9,996 nucleotides of DNA from Burkholderiaceae bacterium (GTDB taxonomy: Bacteria; Pseudomonadota; Gammaproteobacteria; Burkholderiales; Burkholderiaceae), in NCBI GenBank assembly GCA_947371415.1, contig CANBPJ010000061.1:1-9996 (forward strand). Reading direction: 5' to 3'. Made by a program: the position numbers and the translations under genes. Positions 1 to 6,003 of the stretch are shown here, piece after piece. Below the pieces are notes generated by a model. It had not been told where the DNA came from, did no database searches, and worked only from the letters and a program-made list of their open reading frames with translations. Position 1 is the first letter of the stretch. Every line of letters begins with the position of its first letter.

Positions 1-129
1 ATCAATCCTGCTCGATTCAAAATTTAGCGGACCCCATTTAGTTTGATTGGTAATTAACACATCAATTGGTTCTGAAGTTATCTCAGCTATTGTGTTTTTG
101 ATATTTTCAATTGTGTTAATGCTTGCCAT
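1..129 (-). CDS. N-terminal part of an unidentified protein, cut by the left edge of the window
   Basis: An open frame begins with ATG at 129-127 and runs 43 codons without a stop to position 1, so the gene continues outside the window. The peptide starts MASINTIENIKNT and contains the segment WGPLNFESS. It has no signal peptide or membrane segment in the visible part, and I do not recognise a family. A modest Shine-Dalgarno-like GGAA lies about 8-9 bases upstream. The preceding interval 130-233 is very AT-rich, which would suit a promoter, but no clean -35/-10 pair stands out. A short hairpin, AGGC-TGC-GCCT, lies just after the endolysin gene around 210 and lacks a convincing T-run. The gene follows the lysis cassette on the same strand, so it may be a phage gene or cargo. 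Confidence 0.5.
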   Translation of the reverse strand, partial: MASINTIENIKNTIAEITSEPIDVLITNQTKWGPLNFESSRID

Positions 130-233
130 ATTGAGTTCCACGCAATAAATACATAATTAGTTATATTAATTTTTATCAGTATGACATGAATGGGGAAATA
201 TATAGGCGCAGCCTCTTAAATGCGCAATTAAAG

Positions 234-575
234 CTAGGCGATCCTCTCAAAATGCGGCACATCCACAAACCCTTTGAAATTCCCACCCCATCGATTCTTA
301 GGGTTTAGACTTTCCCAGTATTCCCCAACAGTTCGGATGAGCTCTTTATCCCAGACAAGCTTTCCATTCCAGAAGAAATTTAGATCAATAGCGCAGCGCC
401 TTAAGTGATTGCTATTCATAGTTTTTGATCTGCCACTTTTGAAATAGATCTCCTGTTGTTCTGGCGACCTCCAAAGCTCACCCCCTGTAATGACCCACCC
501 TTCAGCCGTTGCAAATTGAATAAGCCTACTAATGTCGATTAGAAAAGCCGCTTGCTCAGCTACCAAACCGCTCAT
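234..575 (-). CDS. Phage endolysin, M15-type zinc peptidase (L-Ala-D-Glu or D-Ala-D-Ala type)
   Basis: The 113-residue protein is a compact M15 peptidase (VanY / phage L-alanyl-D-glutamate peptidase type), which cleaves peptidoglycan peptide bonds to release virions. The zinc-site pattern is complete. H57 lies in SNHLRRCAIDL, D64 seven residues later, and H108 is in DVPHFE, with D105 three residues before H108 in the position of the catalytic acid. Those roles are family knowledge; the residues are seen directly. There is no signal peptide, so a holin is needed for export, and one is encoded immediately upstream. The start ATG overlaps the holin stop by four bases (ATGA), indicating translational coupling. 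The length is at the short end for single-domain phage M15 endolysins, and no wall-binding domain is present. Exact bond specificity cannot be read from the sequence. Confidence 0.88.
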   Translation of the reverse strand: MSGLVAEQAAFLIDISRLIQFATAEGWVITGGELWRSPEQQEIYFKSGRSKTMNSNHLRRCAIDLNFFWNGKLVWDKELIRTVGEYWESLNPKNRWGGNFKGFVDVPHFERIA

Positions 576-1108
576 ACCCGCTCTTCTCTTTTATTAGAGC
601 CATTCATACGCATCTCAAAGATCTTCTCAACTGATCTACCGCCAAAATAAGCCAACATAACTAGCTGACCCCACTCCCCGAGAAGCTTTACGTAAGCCTC
701 ATTGATATCAATACCTATGGCTGAGAGCAATGCAAATAAAAGATAGGCCGTGAGGATGTAGACCAGCGTTCCCGGTCTGATGTTCTTTGATAGCCTGGAA
801 TCGCTACCCATATCAGATTGCCAGCGATTGGTAGCGTTATCTTGTGAAGCTCGATGCATCTCAGCTAGAAGTTTGGATTCTTCTATCTCCAGCTCTTTTT
901 GCTTGAGGGTGTATTGCAATAAGAGTTGCTCTTGCTCAATCTCTAACTGTTTCAGCTTGATGAGATCTTCCTGACTGGGGTTATCTGGAATACGAGCCCC
1001 AATCTTGCTCTCAATAAACTCTTTGCCTTTAGCCTGTACCGCGCCCGCAAGCAAACCAAGGCCATTGACGGCTAAGGTTTGTACTAGAGATGTGATGATT
1101 GGAAGCAT
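572..1108 (-). CDS. Holin-like membrane protein (resembles the 3TM gene-transfer-release holin family)
   Basis: This 178-residue protein has a hydrophobic N-terminus (about residues 3-25), a charged coiled-coil-like helix rich in E, K, L and Q (about 48-86), and two further hydrophobic segments (about 113-132 and 145-156). The stretch RWQSDMGSDSRLSKNIRPGT (95-114) matches my memory of the conserved centre of the three-TM holin family first described in gene transfer agents. The expected role is to form inner-membrane lesions that let the endolysin reach the wall. The adjoining endolysin gene, coupled by a four-base overlap, strongly supports this. A purine-rich AAGAG eight bases before the ATG can act as ribosome binding site. 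No Rz/Rz1 spanin pair is visible nearby. Confidence 0.78.
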   Translation of the reverse strand: MLPIITSLVQTLAVNGLGLLAGAVQAKGKEFIESKIGARIPDNPSQEDLIKLKQLEIEQEQLLLQYTLKQKELEIEESKLLAEMHRASQDNATNRWQSDMGSDSRLSKNIRPGTLVYILTAYLLFALLSAIGIDINEAYVKLLGEWGQLVMLAYFGGRSVEKIFEMRMNGSNKREERV

Positions 1109-1293
1109 GTCATTAGCTCTTTTCTTGATGCTCGAAGGTATGAATAAGTATGGAAGTCCACCGCCCCACTACCGCCTAGGCTTTTCTTTGGTGTTGGCAG
1201 TGGGGCGCAGTTACGCGCGCCCACACACCATGGTTACTTCAACACCCGCAGCCGCACCCAAACACCTGCTGCTAGCGGCGGTCTTCCCTGCTG
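1109..1293. other. Gene-free 185-bp interval between the head-region gene and the holin
   Basis: No convincing gene lies here. The interval contains a 9-bp perfect inverted repeat, CGCCCCACT (1162-1170) with AGTGGGGCG (1199-1207), separated by 28 bases. No T-run follows it on either strand, so it is not a standard intrinsic terminator. It also holds one copy of a 13-bp direct repeat described separately. The minus strand is unusually G-rich, and one frame spells a short Gly-Cys alternation ending at a stop, but no start or ribosome binding site supports it. Confidence 0.5.
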
Positions 1294-1299
1294 CTAGCG
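1265..1299. repeat. 13-bp direct repeat CCTGCTGCTAGCG, two copies 22 bp apart
   Basis: The sequence CCTGCTGCTAGCG occurs at 1265-1277 and again at 1287-1299. The right copy covers the TAG stop codon of the small head-region gene, so the tandem copy may reflect a small local duplication of the gene's 3' end. No function is apparent. Confidence 0.7.
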
Positions 1300-1689
1300 T
1301 TTCTTGGCCCCTTTGGTTTCCGATGACTCTTGCTCAAGAGTTCCTTCCAAAGCCTTCTCTTGTGCTGGAAGCTGACCTTCTCTCATCAAGCCTTCTACGA
1401 TCTCCATCAGCCGATCTCCATCATCCTCACCAAAGACTTTGGCTACGACTTCATGGCCATACTTGGCACAAAGGCGGTCGTACTCCTGCTCTGGAGTAAT
1501 GGTGGTCTTTGACGGGCGCTCGAACACCGTGACGTTCTCGCGCCCAAAGAGGTTGCGAAGGATATTGGTCTCATAAGGCGGTACATACACATGGATGGTT
1601 GTGAATGCATCCCTGCGAACTACAGCCTCTACTTCCTTAATTTGGAAGTCACTATGAATGAGTTCTTTATGGTTCACGCTATTGTTCAT
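1294..1689 (-). CDS. Small phage head-region protein of unknown function
   Basis: I start this gene at ATG 1689-1687 (131 residues, MNNSVNHKEL) instead of the longer ATG at 1728. The shorter start has a perfect AAGGAGG five bases upstream, whereas the longer one lies inside the capsid gene. The Shine-Dalgarno overlaps the capsid TAA stop, so the two genes are probably cotranscribed and may be translationally coupled. The protein is soluble and charged. It has a beta-rich-looking segment (TTIHVYVPPYETNIL) and an acidic-to-basic C-terminal tail ending GAKKR, and no recognised domain. Its position directly after the major capsid gene is where head-completion or decoration proteins usually lie. 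That role is inference from position only. Confidence 0.75.
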   Translation of the reverse strand: MNNSVNHKELIHSDFQIKEVEAVVRRDAFTTIHVYVPPYETNILRNLFGRENVTVFERPSKTTITPEQEYDRLCAKYGHEVVAKVFGEDDGDRLMEIVEGLMREGQLPAQEKALEGTLEQESSETKGAKKR

Positions 1690-1694
1690 TCGAT

Positions 1695-1701
1695 CCTCCT
1701 T
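1695..1701 (-). promoter_or_regulatory. Strong Shine-Dalgarno AAGGAGG deciding the start at 1689
   Basis: The minus strand reads AAGGAGG-ATCGA-ATG. This is a full-length anti-16S match at ideal spacing, overlapping the capsid stop codon (1702-1700). It fixes the downstream gene's start and suggests high expression. Confidence 0.85.
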
Positions 1702-2746
1702 ATTGAATCGCCAATACCGCATGGGCATTTGCTCGTGAGATAGATAAGGCGCAGCGTAGGTTCACCATGGCGTACATTGCCAAGGTATCGTGCGGACGAA
1801 TTGGGGCAACGATGTCTAAGTCGTCATCCCGTAGCTTCATAAAGCGCGTGTTGAGGAAATAGCAGCGCTTACTCCACTCCACCGTACGATTGGCCATGGC
1901 ATCGAGCTCATCAAACTGTGGATCCCAGATGATCTCTACACCTTTAAAGGCAAGGCCTGTGTTTACTCCGGCTCCTACGCCTGCATCGATGTACTTGGTC
2001 TCACCAGATCCAGCAATATGAGTCACGGTGACCTGCTTGCGATAGGTATCAATGAACTTACCCCCAGCGATGATGAAATCCGGGCTACCGCCATGTTTAA
2101 TACATTGACGCCATGCAGTCTCCATCTCACCTACTAAGCTACCTGGCGATGTTGAGACGATATCTTTGACTGCGTAGTTACGCCAGTAACTTGCTTTGGC
2201 TCGATCAATACCACCTACTATGCCAGCATCTGGCGCAAGACTTACTAGGCTATCCAAGCCAACTACCGCATCGGCGCCATGTGAGCCGTCGCGGTGTAGC
2301 TCTAGGTCCAGCTTATTGAGGAATCCCTCTCTCAGAACTTCTAACTGCTCATCCAAGAGGTTGATGAGTTGTACACGCTCGTTGTATTCGAGCTGAAAAC
2401 CTCGCGCCCCACCTTCACGCACCTTGATTCCGTTACTGAATAAGCGGTCATAGTCGATATAGAGGCCATCAACCGCTCTACGCCAGGGGAATGAGGCTTG
2501 CTCGGTGGTGTTACGTTTATTGAATTTGACCGTCTCCTCCCCAAACGCCCAGCTAAAGTTACTGCCGTGCTCTTTGCGGATGTTCTCAACAACGTTCTGT
2601 TTGGCTCCTAATAGACTTTTGCGTCCCTCCATGAGTTTTTTAAGGAAAGGTCTCTCTACCGCGATTTGATCAACCGGTAGATTGCGCAAGTATTCATCTA
2701 AGGAAACCTTAGCTAACTCTTGCAAATCTGTATTTGAAATTGGCAT
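1700..2746 (-). CDS. Phage major capsid protein
   Basis: The 348-residue protein reads as a tailed-phage major capsid subunit, presumably with the HK97 fold that forms the icosahedral head. Supporting segments are the N-terminal helical region, the central GGIDRAKASYWRN (178-190), the strand pair around PDFIIAGGKFIDTY (222-235), the GVEIIWDPQFD segment (269-279), and the C-terminal CYFLNTRFMKLR (295-306). These are recurrent in phage capsid proteins as I remember them; no database check was possible. An RBS-like GGGGTGG lies upstream of the ATG. Upstream scaffolding-like and portal genes support the call, but the scaffold gene is displaced by the 2 kb Fic insert, so the capsid gene probably needs its own promoter within 2747-3130. 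I could not identify that promoter. There is no attached protease domain. Confidence 0.85.
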   Translation of the reverse strand: MPISNTDLQELAKVSLDEYLRNLPVDQIAVERPFLKKLMEGRKSLLGAKQNVVENIRKEHGSNFSWAFGEETVKFNKRNTTEQASFPWRRAVDGLYIDYDRLFSNGIKVREGGARGFQLEYNERVQLINLLDEQLEVLREGFLNKLDLELHRDGSHGADAVVGLDSLVSLAPDAGIVGGIDRAKASYWRNYAVKDIVSTSPGSLVGEMETAWRQCIKHGGSPDFIIAGGKFIDTYRKQVTVTHIAGSGETKYIDAGVGAGVNTGLAFKGVEIIWDPQFDELDAMANRTVEWSKRCYFLNTRFMKLRDDDLDIVAPIRPHDTLAMYAMVNLRCALSISRANAHAVLAIQ

Positions 2747-2929
2747 ATGCCACCCCTATCAATGTATTTATCTATTCGTAAATTGGTTGGCTTCATTCCA
2801 ATTGATAGAGCGTGAACCTATCCATTGCTACGCTGCTAGTCGCGACTCTAGCTTTAACGCGGTGGCATGAAGCACTGAGATCAATTATTGGGGCGACAGA
2901 TAGGGCTCTGGGATATTTGTGGGGTTTTT

Positions 2930-2944
2930 ATTAAGTTACTTAAT
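2930..2944. repeat. Short perfect palindrome ATTAAGT-T-ACTTAAT
   Basis: Seven-base arms surround a single central T, giving an operator-like dyad directly after a T-rich stretch (2925-2929). A dimeric regulator site is plausible, but there is no independent evidence. Confidence 0.45.
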
Positions 2945-2960
2945 GAACTCGCTTTGGGTC

Positions 2961-2999
2961 TTTATGCCCAATGTGTCTTTGTGCCACCTTGGGCATAAA
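2961..2999. repeat. 11-bp perfect inverted repeat TTTATGCCCAA / TTGGGCATAAA
   Basis: The arms are 2961-2971 and 2989-2999 with a 17-base loop. The arms are perfect and AT-flanked. The right arm continues into AAAA on the plus strand. Read on the minus strand, the arms end in TAAA with no following T-run, so terminator function is weakly supported and a binding site or extruded hairpin is equally possible. Confidence 0.7.
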
Positions 3000-3020
3000 A
3001 GAGCGTTTCTTTGCCTGTGG

Positions 3021-3064
3021 CCGTCAAGGGTTCGCAAGCCACCCCTTTGGGGTGCCCTTGACGG
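3021..3064. repeat. 10-bp inverted repeat CCGTCAAGGG / CCCTTGACGG with a nested inner hairpin
   Basis: The outer arms are 3021-3030 and 3055-3064. Inside lies a second perfect hairpin, ACCCC-TTT-GGGGT (3041-3053), leaving the left-side linker TTCGCAAGCC unpaired. A two-tier, GC-rich structure in otherwise AT-rich DNA is unlikely to be accidental. It may be a transfer, replication or mobile-element end structure. No function is demonstrated. Confidence 0.72.
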
Positions 3065-3072
3065 AATGAATG

Positions 3073-3128
3073 CCCATAGTCCATATAAGCCCTTTATTGG
3101 ACTACATACTTTTGCCATCAACTATGGG
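3073..3128. repeat. Overlapping alternative stems CCCATAGT/ACTATGGG and TAGTCCA/TGGACTA
   Basis: CCCATAGT (3073-3080) pairs perfectly with ACTATGGG (3121-3128). TAGTCCA (3077-3083) pairs perfectly with TGGACTA (3098-3104). The two left arms share bases 3077-3080, so the stems exclude each other. This lies immediately upstream of the three-copy direct repeat. Confidence 0.6.
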
Positions 3129-3131
3129 ACA

Positions 3132-3190
3132 ATAACAAAGTAGATTTTACCTAGATAACAAAGTAAATTTATATGGAAAAACAAAGTAAT
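3132..3190 (+). repeat. Three AACAAAGTA direct repeats at exact 23-bp spacing (probable Fic operator)
   Basis: The nonamer AACAAAGTA starts at 3134, 3157 and 3180, so the period is exactly 23 bp. The first two copies extend to a 16-base match with one difference (ATAACAAAGTA[G/A]ATTT). Regular spacing near two helical turns places the sites on similar faces of the helix, as expected for cooperative protein binding. The second copy ends just before the candidate -35 and the third fills the -35/-10 spacer, so occupancy should repress. The obvious candidate ligand is the AbiEi-like N-terminal half of the Fic protein itself; that is inference. Confidence 0.8.
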
Positions 3191-3202
3191 TATCTGTATT
3201 AA
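3174..3202 (+). promoter_or_regulatory. Candidate sigma-70 promoter of the Fic gene
   Basis: TGGAAA (3174-3179) and TATTAA (3197-3202) each match consensus at four of six bases and are separated by exactly 17 bp. Transcription would begin near 3209, giving a leader of about 25 bases to the ATG at 3234. The weak elements combined with an operator repeat in the spacer fit a tightly controlled promoter. The ribosome binding site is also weak (TAAGA six bases before the ATG). Confidence 0.45.
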
Positions 3203-3233
3203 ATCTATTTAAATCAATAATTTAAGACAATCA

Positions 3234-4775
3234 ATGGCAACTAAGTCAATCAAAAAAAGTACAGATTCTCTGAAGCTTTCTGAGGCTTTAAAGGCTTTAA
3301 AAAAGCTCCAAGATAAGCATCATGGCGTGATTGAATCAAAAGATCTTGCTGACTCCCAGCGCGTCCTGCTTTTAGAAACTGGGTTTATACGCTCCGTAAT
3401 GAAGGGTTGGTACATTTGCTCAAACCCTAGCGATCATGATGGCGACTCTACCGCTTGGTATGCCAATTATTGGGCCTTTATGTCTGGGTATCTTGCTAAG
3501 CGTTTTGGTAAGCGCTACTGCTTAAATGCCGAGGCATCACTCCTGCTACATACCGGCAGCACAACCGTTCCCAAGCAAATTACTATTGTTAGTAAAGATG
3601 GTGGCACTAGTATTGTCAAACTCCCATTTGATACGTCACTGGTTATTTATCAGGATGAGAAGCGCGTCTCTAAAACCCGTATGGAAATTCGAGGCTTACA
3701 AGTCTTACCAATAGCTGAAGCACTTTGTATGGTGGGGCCCCAGTTCTTTATCAATCACCCCATGGAGGCGGAAATTGGATTGGCGATGGTACGCGACCCA
3801 GCAGAATTACTGGCAACTCTACTGATAGGCAATTGCCTCCCAACGGCCGCAGCCCGCTTGGCAGGCGCACTTACTTTTACCAATAGGAAAGATGACGGGG
3901 AGCGCATTATTAAGGCTCTGGGCAAGGCTGGGCACCCCATCCAAGCCAAGAATCCATTTGAGCTACCCGAACCGACTATCAGCCAGTCCCGAGAAAAGTC
4001 TCCTTATGTTCTACGCATTCGCTCCATGTGGGCGACGTGGCGTGAAGACGTTATCCAGAATTTTCCAAAGGCCCCCGGCATTCCGAAAAGCCCAGCGGCT
4101 TACCTCAAGCAAATTCAGGAACGCTATGTAGCAGATGCTTATAACTCACTCTCAATTGAGGGTTATCAAGTTACCGATGAATTGATTGAGCGTATTGCCA
4201 AAGAAGGCTGGAATCCTGAGATCAGCGAAGAAGATAAAAAGAGTAAAGATGCTTTAGCCGCACGTGGCTACTTTTTGGCCTTTAACGAAGTAAAAGAAAG
4301 CATTAAGTTAATTTTGGCTAAAGCCAATTCTGGTGATGTTGTCAGAAAAAGTCATCATGATTGGTATGCCGCGATGTTTAATCCTGCGGTACTGGCAGGT
4401 ATTTTGCAACGTCATCAGTTGGCTGGCTACCGTACTGGCCCAGTTTTTATTCGCAGTTCATTACACACACCCCTACCGAGAGAGGCTCTCCTTGATAGTA
4501 TGGAAACTTTATTTGATCTTTTGGCCAATGAACCAGAAGCATCAGTCAGAGCGGTATTGGGTCATCATATATTTGTATTCATACACCCTTACTTTGACGG
4601 CAATGGTCGCATTGGACGCTTTCTGATGAATGCCCTACTTGCTTCTGGTGGATACCCTTGGACAGTCGTTCGGGTAAGTGAGAGAAAGCGCTATATGAAT
4701 GCCCTTGAAAAAGCGAGTGTTGATGGCGACATTAAACCGCTAACTAAATTTCTAGCAGGAGAAATGACTCAATAG
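3234..4775 (+). CDS. Fic-domain protein with N-terminal AbiEi-like regulatory half (probable AMP transferase, self-inhibited)
   Basis: This 513-residue protein has two parts. Residues 15-190 resemble the AbiEi antitoxin/regulator family: a winged-helix-like start (ALKKLQDKHHGVIESKDLA), then RSVMKGWYICSNP and the WYANYWAFMSGYL...SLLLHTGSTTVPKQ region. Residues 290-513 are a Fic domain, which typically transfers AMP from ATP to hydroxyl side chains of target proteins. The Fic motif HPYFDGNGRIGR (451-462) keeps the catalytic H451, D455, the GNG loop, R459 and R462; Y453 replaces the usual F. Upstream, SLSIEG (305-310) matches the SxxxEG inhibitory-helix motif of class II Fic proteins, whose glutamate blocks ATP binding. 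The protein is therefore probably autoinhibited and autoregulated through the repeats upstream. The overall architecture resembles known proteobacterial Fic proteins of about 510 residues. It lies alone, opposite in strand to the phage genes, between scaffold and capsid genes. The target is unknown. Confidence 0.88.
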   Translation: MATKSIKKSTDSLKLSEALKALKKLQDKHHGVIESKDLADSQRVLLLETGFIRSVMKGWYICSNPSDHDGDSTAWYANYWAFMSGYLAKRFGKRYCLNAEASLLLHTGSTTVPKQITIVSKDGGTSIVKLPFDTSLVIYQDEKRVSKTRMEIRGLQVLPIAEALCMVGPQFFINHPMEAEIGLAMVRDPAELLATLLIGNCLPTAAARLAGALTFTNRKDDGERIIKALGKAGHPIQAKNPFELPEPTISQSREKSPYVLRIRSMWATWREDVIQNFPKAPGIPKSPAAYLKQIQERYVADAYNSLSIEGYQVTDELIERIAKEGWNPEISEEDKKSKDALAARGYFLAFNEVKESIKLILAKANSGDVVRKSHHDWYAAMFNPAVLAGILQRHQLAGYRTGPVFIRSSLHTPLPREALLDSMETLFDLLANEPEASVRAVLGHHIFVFIHPYFDGNGRIGRFLMNALLASGGYPWTVVRVSERKRYMNALEKASVDGDIKPLTKFLAGEMTQ

Positions 4776-4792
4776 ATCTCTTGAGTCATTTC
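4761..4792. terminator. 12-bp inverted repeat at the convergent gene junction, probable bidirectional terminator
   Basis: GAAATGACTCAA (4761-4772) and TTGAGTCATTTC (4781-4792) are perfect complements around the eight-base loop TAGATCTC, which starts with the Fic stop codon. The repeat sits between the Fic gene (plus) and the scaffold gene (minus, ending at 4801), where a bidirectional terminator is expected. Neither side has a strong T-run, so termination efficiency may be modest. Confidence 0.55.
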
Positions 4793-4800
4793 AATTCACT

Positions 4801-6003
4801 TTAAATCCCCATATTTCCCAGGTGTTGCGCAATCCGATCCATGGGATTGCCCGCACTAGCCAGCGGCGCTCCTAATGTTGAAGTTCGCGCCCGAATAGGT
4901 TGAGGACTATGGATTGCAATAGGTTTGACACTCGCAAAACTAGGTTCGGGCCTTCCAATCGCCTCATAGATAGACTCAATCATGGTCTGCCACTGCTCTG
5001 GCTGATTGCTCTGCACAAAGACTTGCATGTAGAACGGGTCTGACATGTATTTGTTAAAGCAGATCGCCTTATCGGTGTGATCGATTTCATCTGAACGGGT
5101 ATTTAAGAACTTGAGCATTTGCAGCTTTGCTTCTGAGACTAATTCAGAAGGCTTTTTCTGGCTATCGGCGAGGGTCATCACATTGCCTACAAGCTTGCCC
5201 TCTATCTCGTATTTGCGAACTGCATCCTGAAGTGTGGCCACCATAGATTGCAAATCAACAACCTGCTTTTCTAGATCACGTTTTTCGTTAATCATTTTCT
5301 GAATACGCTCACATCCTCGCTTTGATTTGATACCACTAGAGACTTCTGCATTAACACTAGGATCGGCATCGGGACTCGAATCCGAGGGTCCGGGGTTCAA
5401 AGCCCGCTTAATTAGATCTTCAGCTGTTTCAGTTTGAAATTCAGCTTTCGGAAGTGTATCGACGGTAATGACGACTGGTGCAGGCAGTATTTCACCCAGG
5501 TCATGGGCTTGTGGTGCTGTCTTAAGTTCTGAAGTAGGCATAAAGGCTGGTACATGCACCTCGCCCTTTACAGGTGTAAATATAGACTCGGGCTCCAGAG
5601 CTTCCAACTCCTCCTCCAATACTTCGCCCTCATCAATATCCTCAGATAACTTGGCAAGAGATGCATTGGGGGTCTTACTTAGATCATCTAGTAAGTTGGC
5701 TGCTTGGCTCCGACTCTGGCTCTTACGCTCAGCCTTTTGGGTTTGTTGTGCCTGAGCGCTACGCTCCTTATCTAATTGAGCGGCTTCTTGCCTGGCTTTT
5801 GCTTGCGCAATCAATTCAAGTGCGCGCTCTTCCCTTGCCTTATTGCGCCTTGCGGCGCTCTCGGCGGCGTGCTTCTCATAGGCTTCTTTTTCAAGCCGCT
5901 CGCGCTCTTTCTTGGCCTCTCTATCCTGCACTCTTTGAATTGAACCGCCCTTAGTTAGCACCTCTGATTTAAATCCCTCCACCTCATTTGCTACTTGCGT
6001 CAT
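4801..6003 (-). CDS. Putative phage scaffolding protein
   Basis: The 400-residue protein is highly charged and mostly helical or disordered. Residues 22-100 form a long E/K/R/A/Q-rich predicted coiled coil and 108-140 are very acidic. Residues 141-225 are Pro/Ser/Asp-rich and flexible, 231-270 form a second coiled coil, and 285-355 form a more globular helical segment. This composition plus a position directly downstream of the portal gene is typical of scaffolding proteins, which guide procapsid assembly and are then expelled or cleaved. I see no sequence signature that proves it. The start overlaps the portal gene end by 20 bases and has AGAGGAG (6011-6017) about seven bases upstream, indicating coupling. 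The partner capsid gene is separated from it by the Fic module. Virion-internal or tail-associated roles remain possible. Confidence 0.65.
   Translation of the reverse strand: MTQVANEVEGFKSEVLTKGGSIQRVQDREAKKERERLEKEAYEKHAAESAARRNKAREERALELIAQAKARQEAAQLDKERSAQAQQTQKAERKSQSRSQAANLLDDLSKTPNASLAKLSEDIDEGEVLEEELEALEPESIFTPVKGEVHVPAFMPTSELKTAPQAHDLGEILPAPVVITVDTLPKAEFQTETAEDLIKRALNPGPSDSSPDADPSVNAEVSSGIKSKRGCERIQKMINEKRDLEKQVVDLQSMVATLQDAVRKYEIEGKLVGNVMTLADSQKKPSELVSEAKLQMLKFLNTRSDEIDHTDKAICFNKYMSDPFYMQVFVQSNQPEQWQTMIESIYEAIGRPEPSFASVKPIAIHSPQPIRARTSTLGAPLASAGNPMDRIAQHLGNMGI

Larger units (their letters stand above)
2747..3233. other. Long non-coding, inverted-repeat-rich regulatory interval between capsid and Fic genes
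   Basis: This 487-base interval separates two divergently transcribed genes and contains no gene I can support. From left to right it holds CTATCAAT/ATTGATAG (2756-2763 with 2801-2808), the perfect palindrome AGTCGCGACT (2838-2847), and ATTAAGT-T-ACTTAAT (2930-2944). Next come an 11-bp inverted repeat (2961-2999), a 10-bp one with an inner hairpin (3021-3064), and two mutually exclusive stems between 3073 and 3128. The three-copy direct repeat and the Fic promoter finish the interval. It must also hold the capsid gene promoter if the Fic module blocks read-through from the scaffold gene. Confidence 0.7.

Noticed and set aside
1084..1224. Minus-strand GTG-start frame of 46 codons in the gap before the holin, overlapping the holin start
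   Set aside because: No ribosome binding site, non-ATG start, overlaps the better-supported holin start, and no recognisable protein features.
1690..1728. Longer form of the small head-region protein starting at ATG 1728
   Set aside because: The start lies within the capsid gene without a good ribosome binding site, while ATG 1689 has a perfect AAGGAGG at five bases.
2795..2870. tRNA-like arm (GTTCACG loop on the minus strand) near the capsid gene
   Set aside because: Only a loose T-arm resemblance. The loop does not match the TTCRA pattern and no acceptor or anticodon stems can be paired.
2911..2931. TTTGTGGGGTTTTTA stretch resembling the tail of an intrinsic terminator
   Set aside because: No complementary C-rich arm precedes it, so no hairpin forms. 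It resembles the real terminator near 9640 only in the G/T-rich tail.
2919..3143. Open frames of 61-74 codons on both strands of the Fic upstream interval
   Set aside because: They cross the inverted repeats on both strands, have no ribosome binding sites, and their composition reflects the repeat sequence rather than protein constraint.
3132..3190. CRISPR-like array
   Set aside because: The repeats are only 9 bases (16 for two copies), the spacers are about 14 bases, and there are three units upstream of a promoter. This fits operator sites, not CRISPR.
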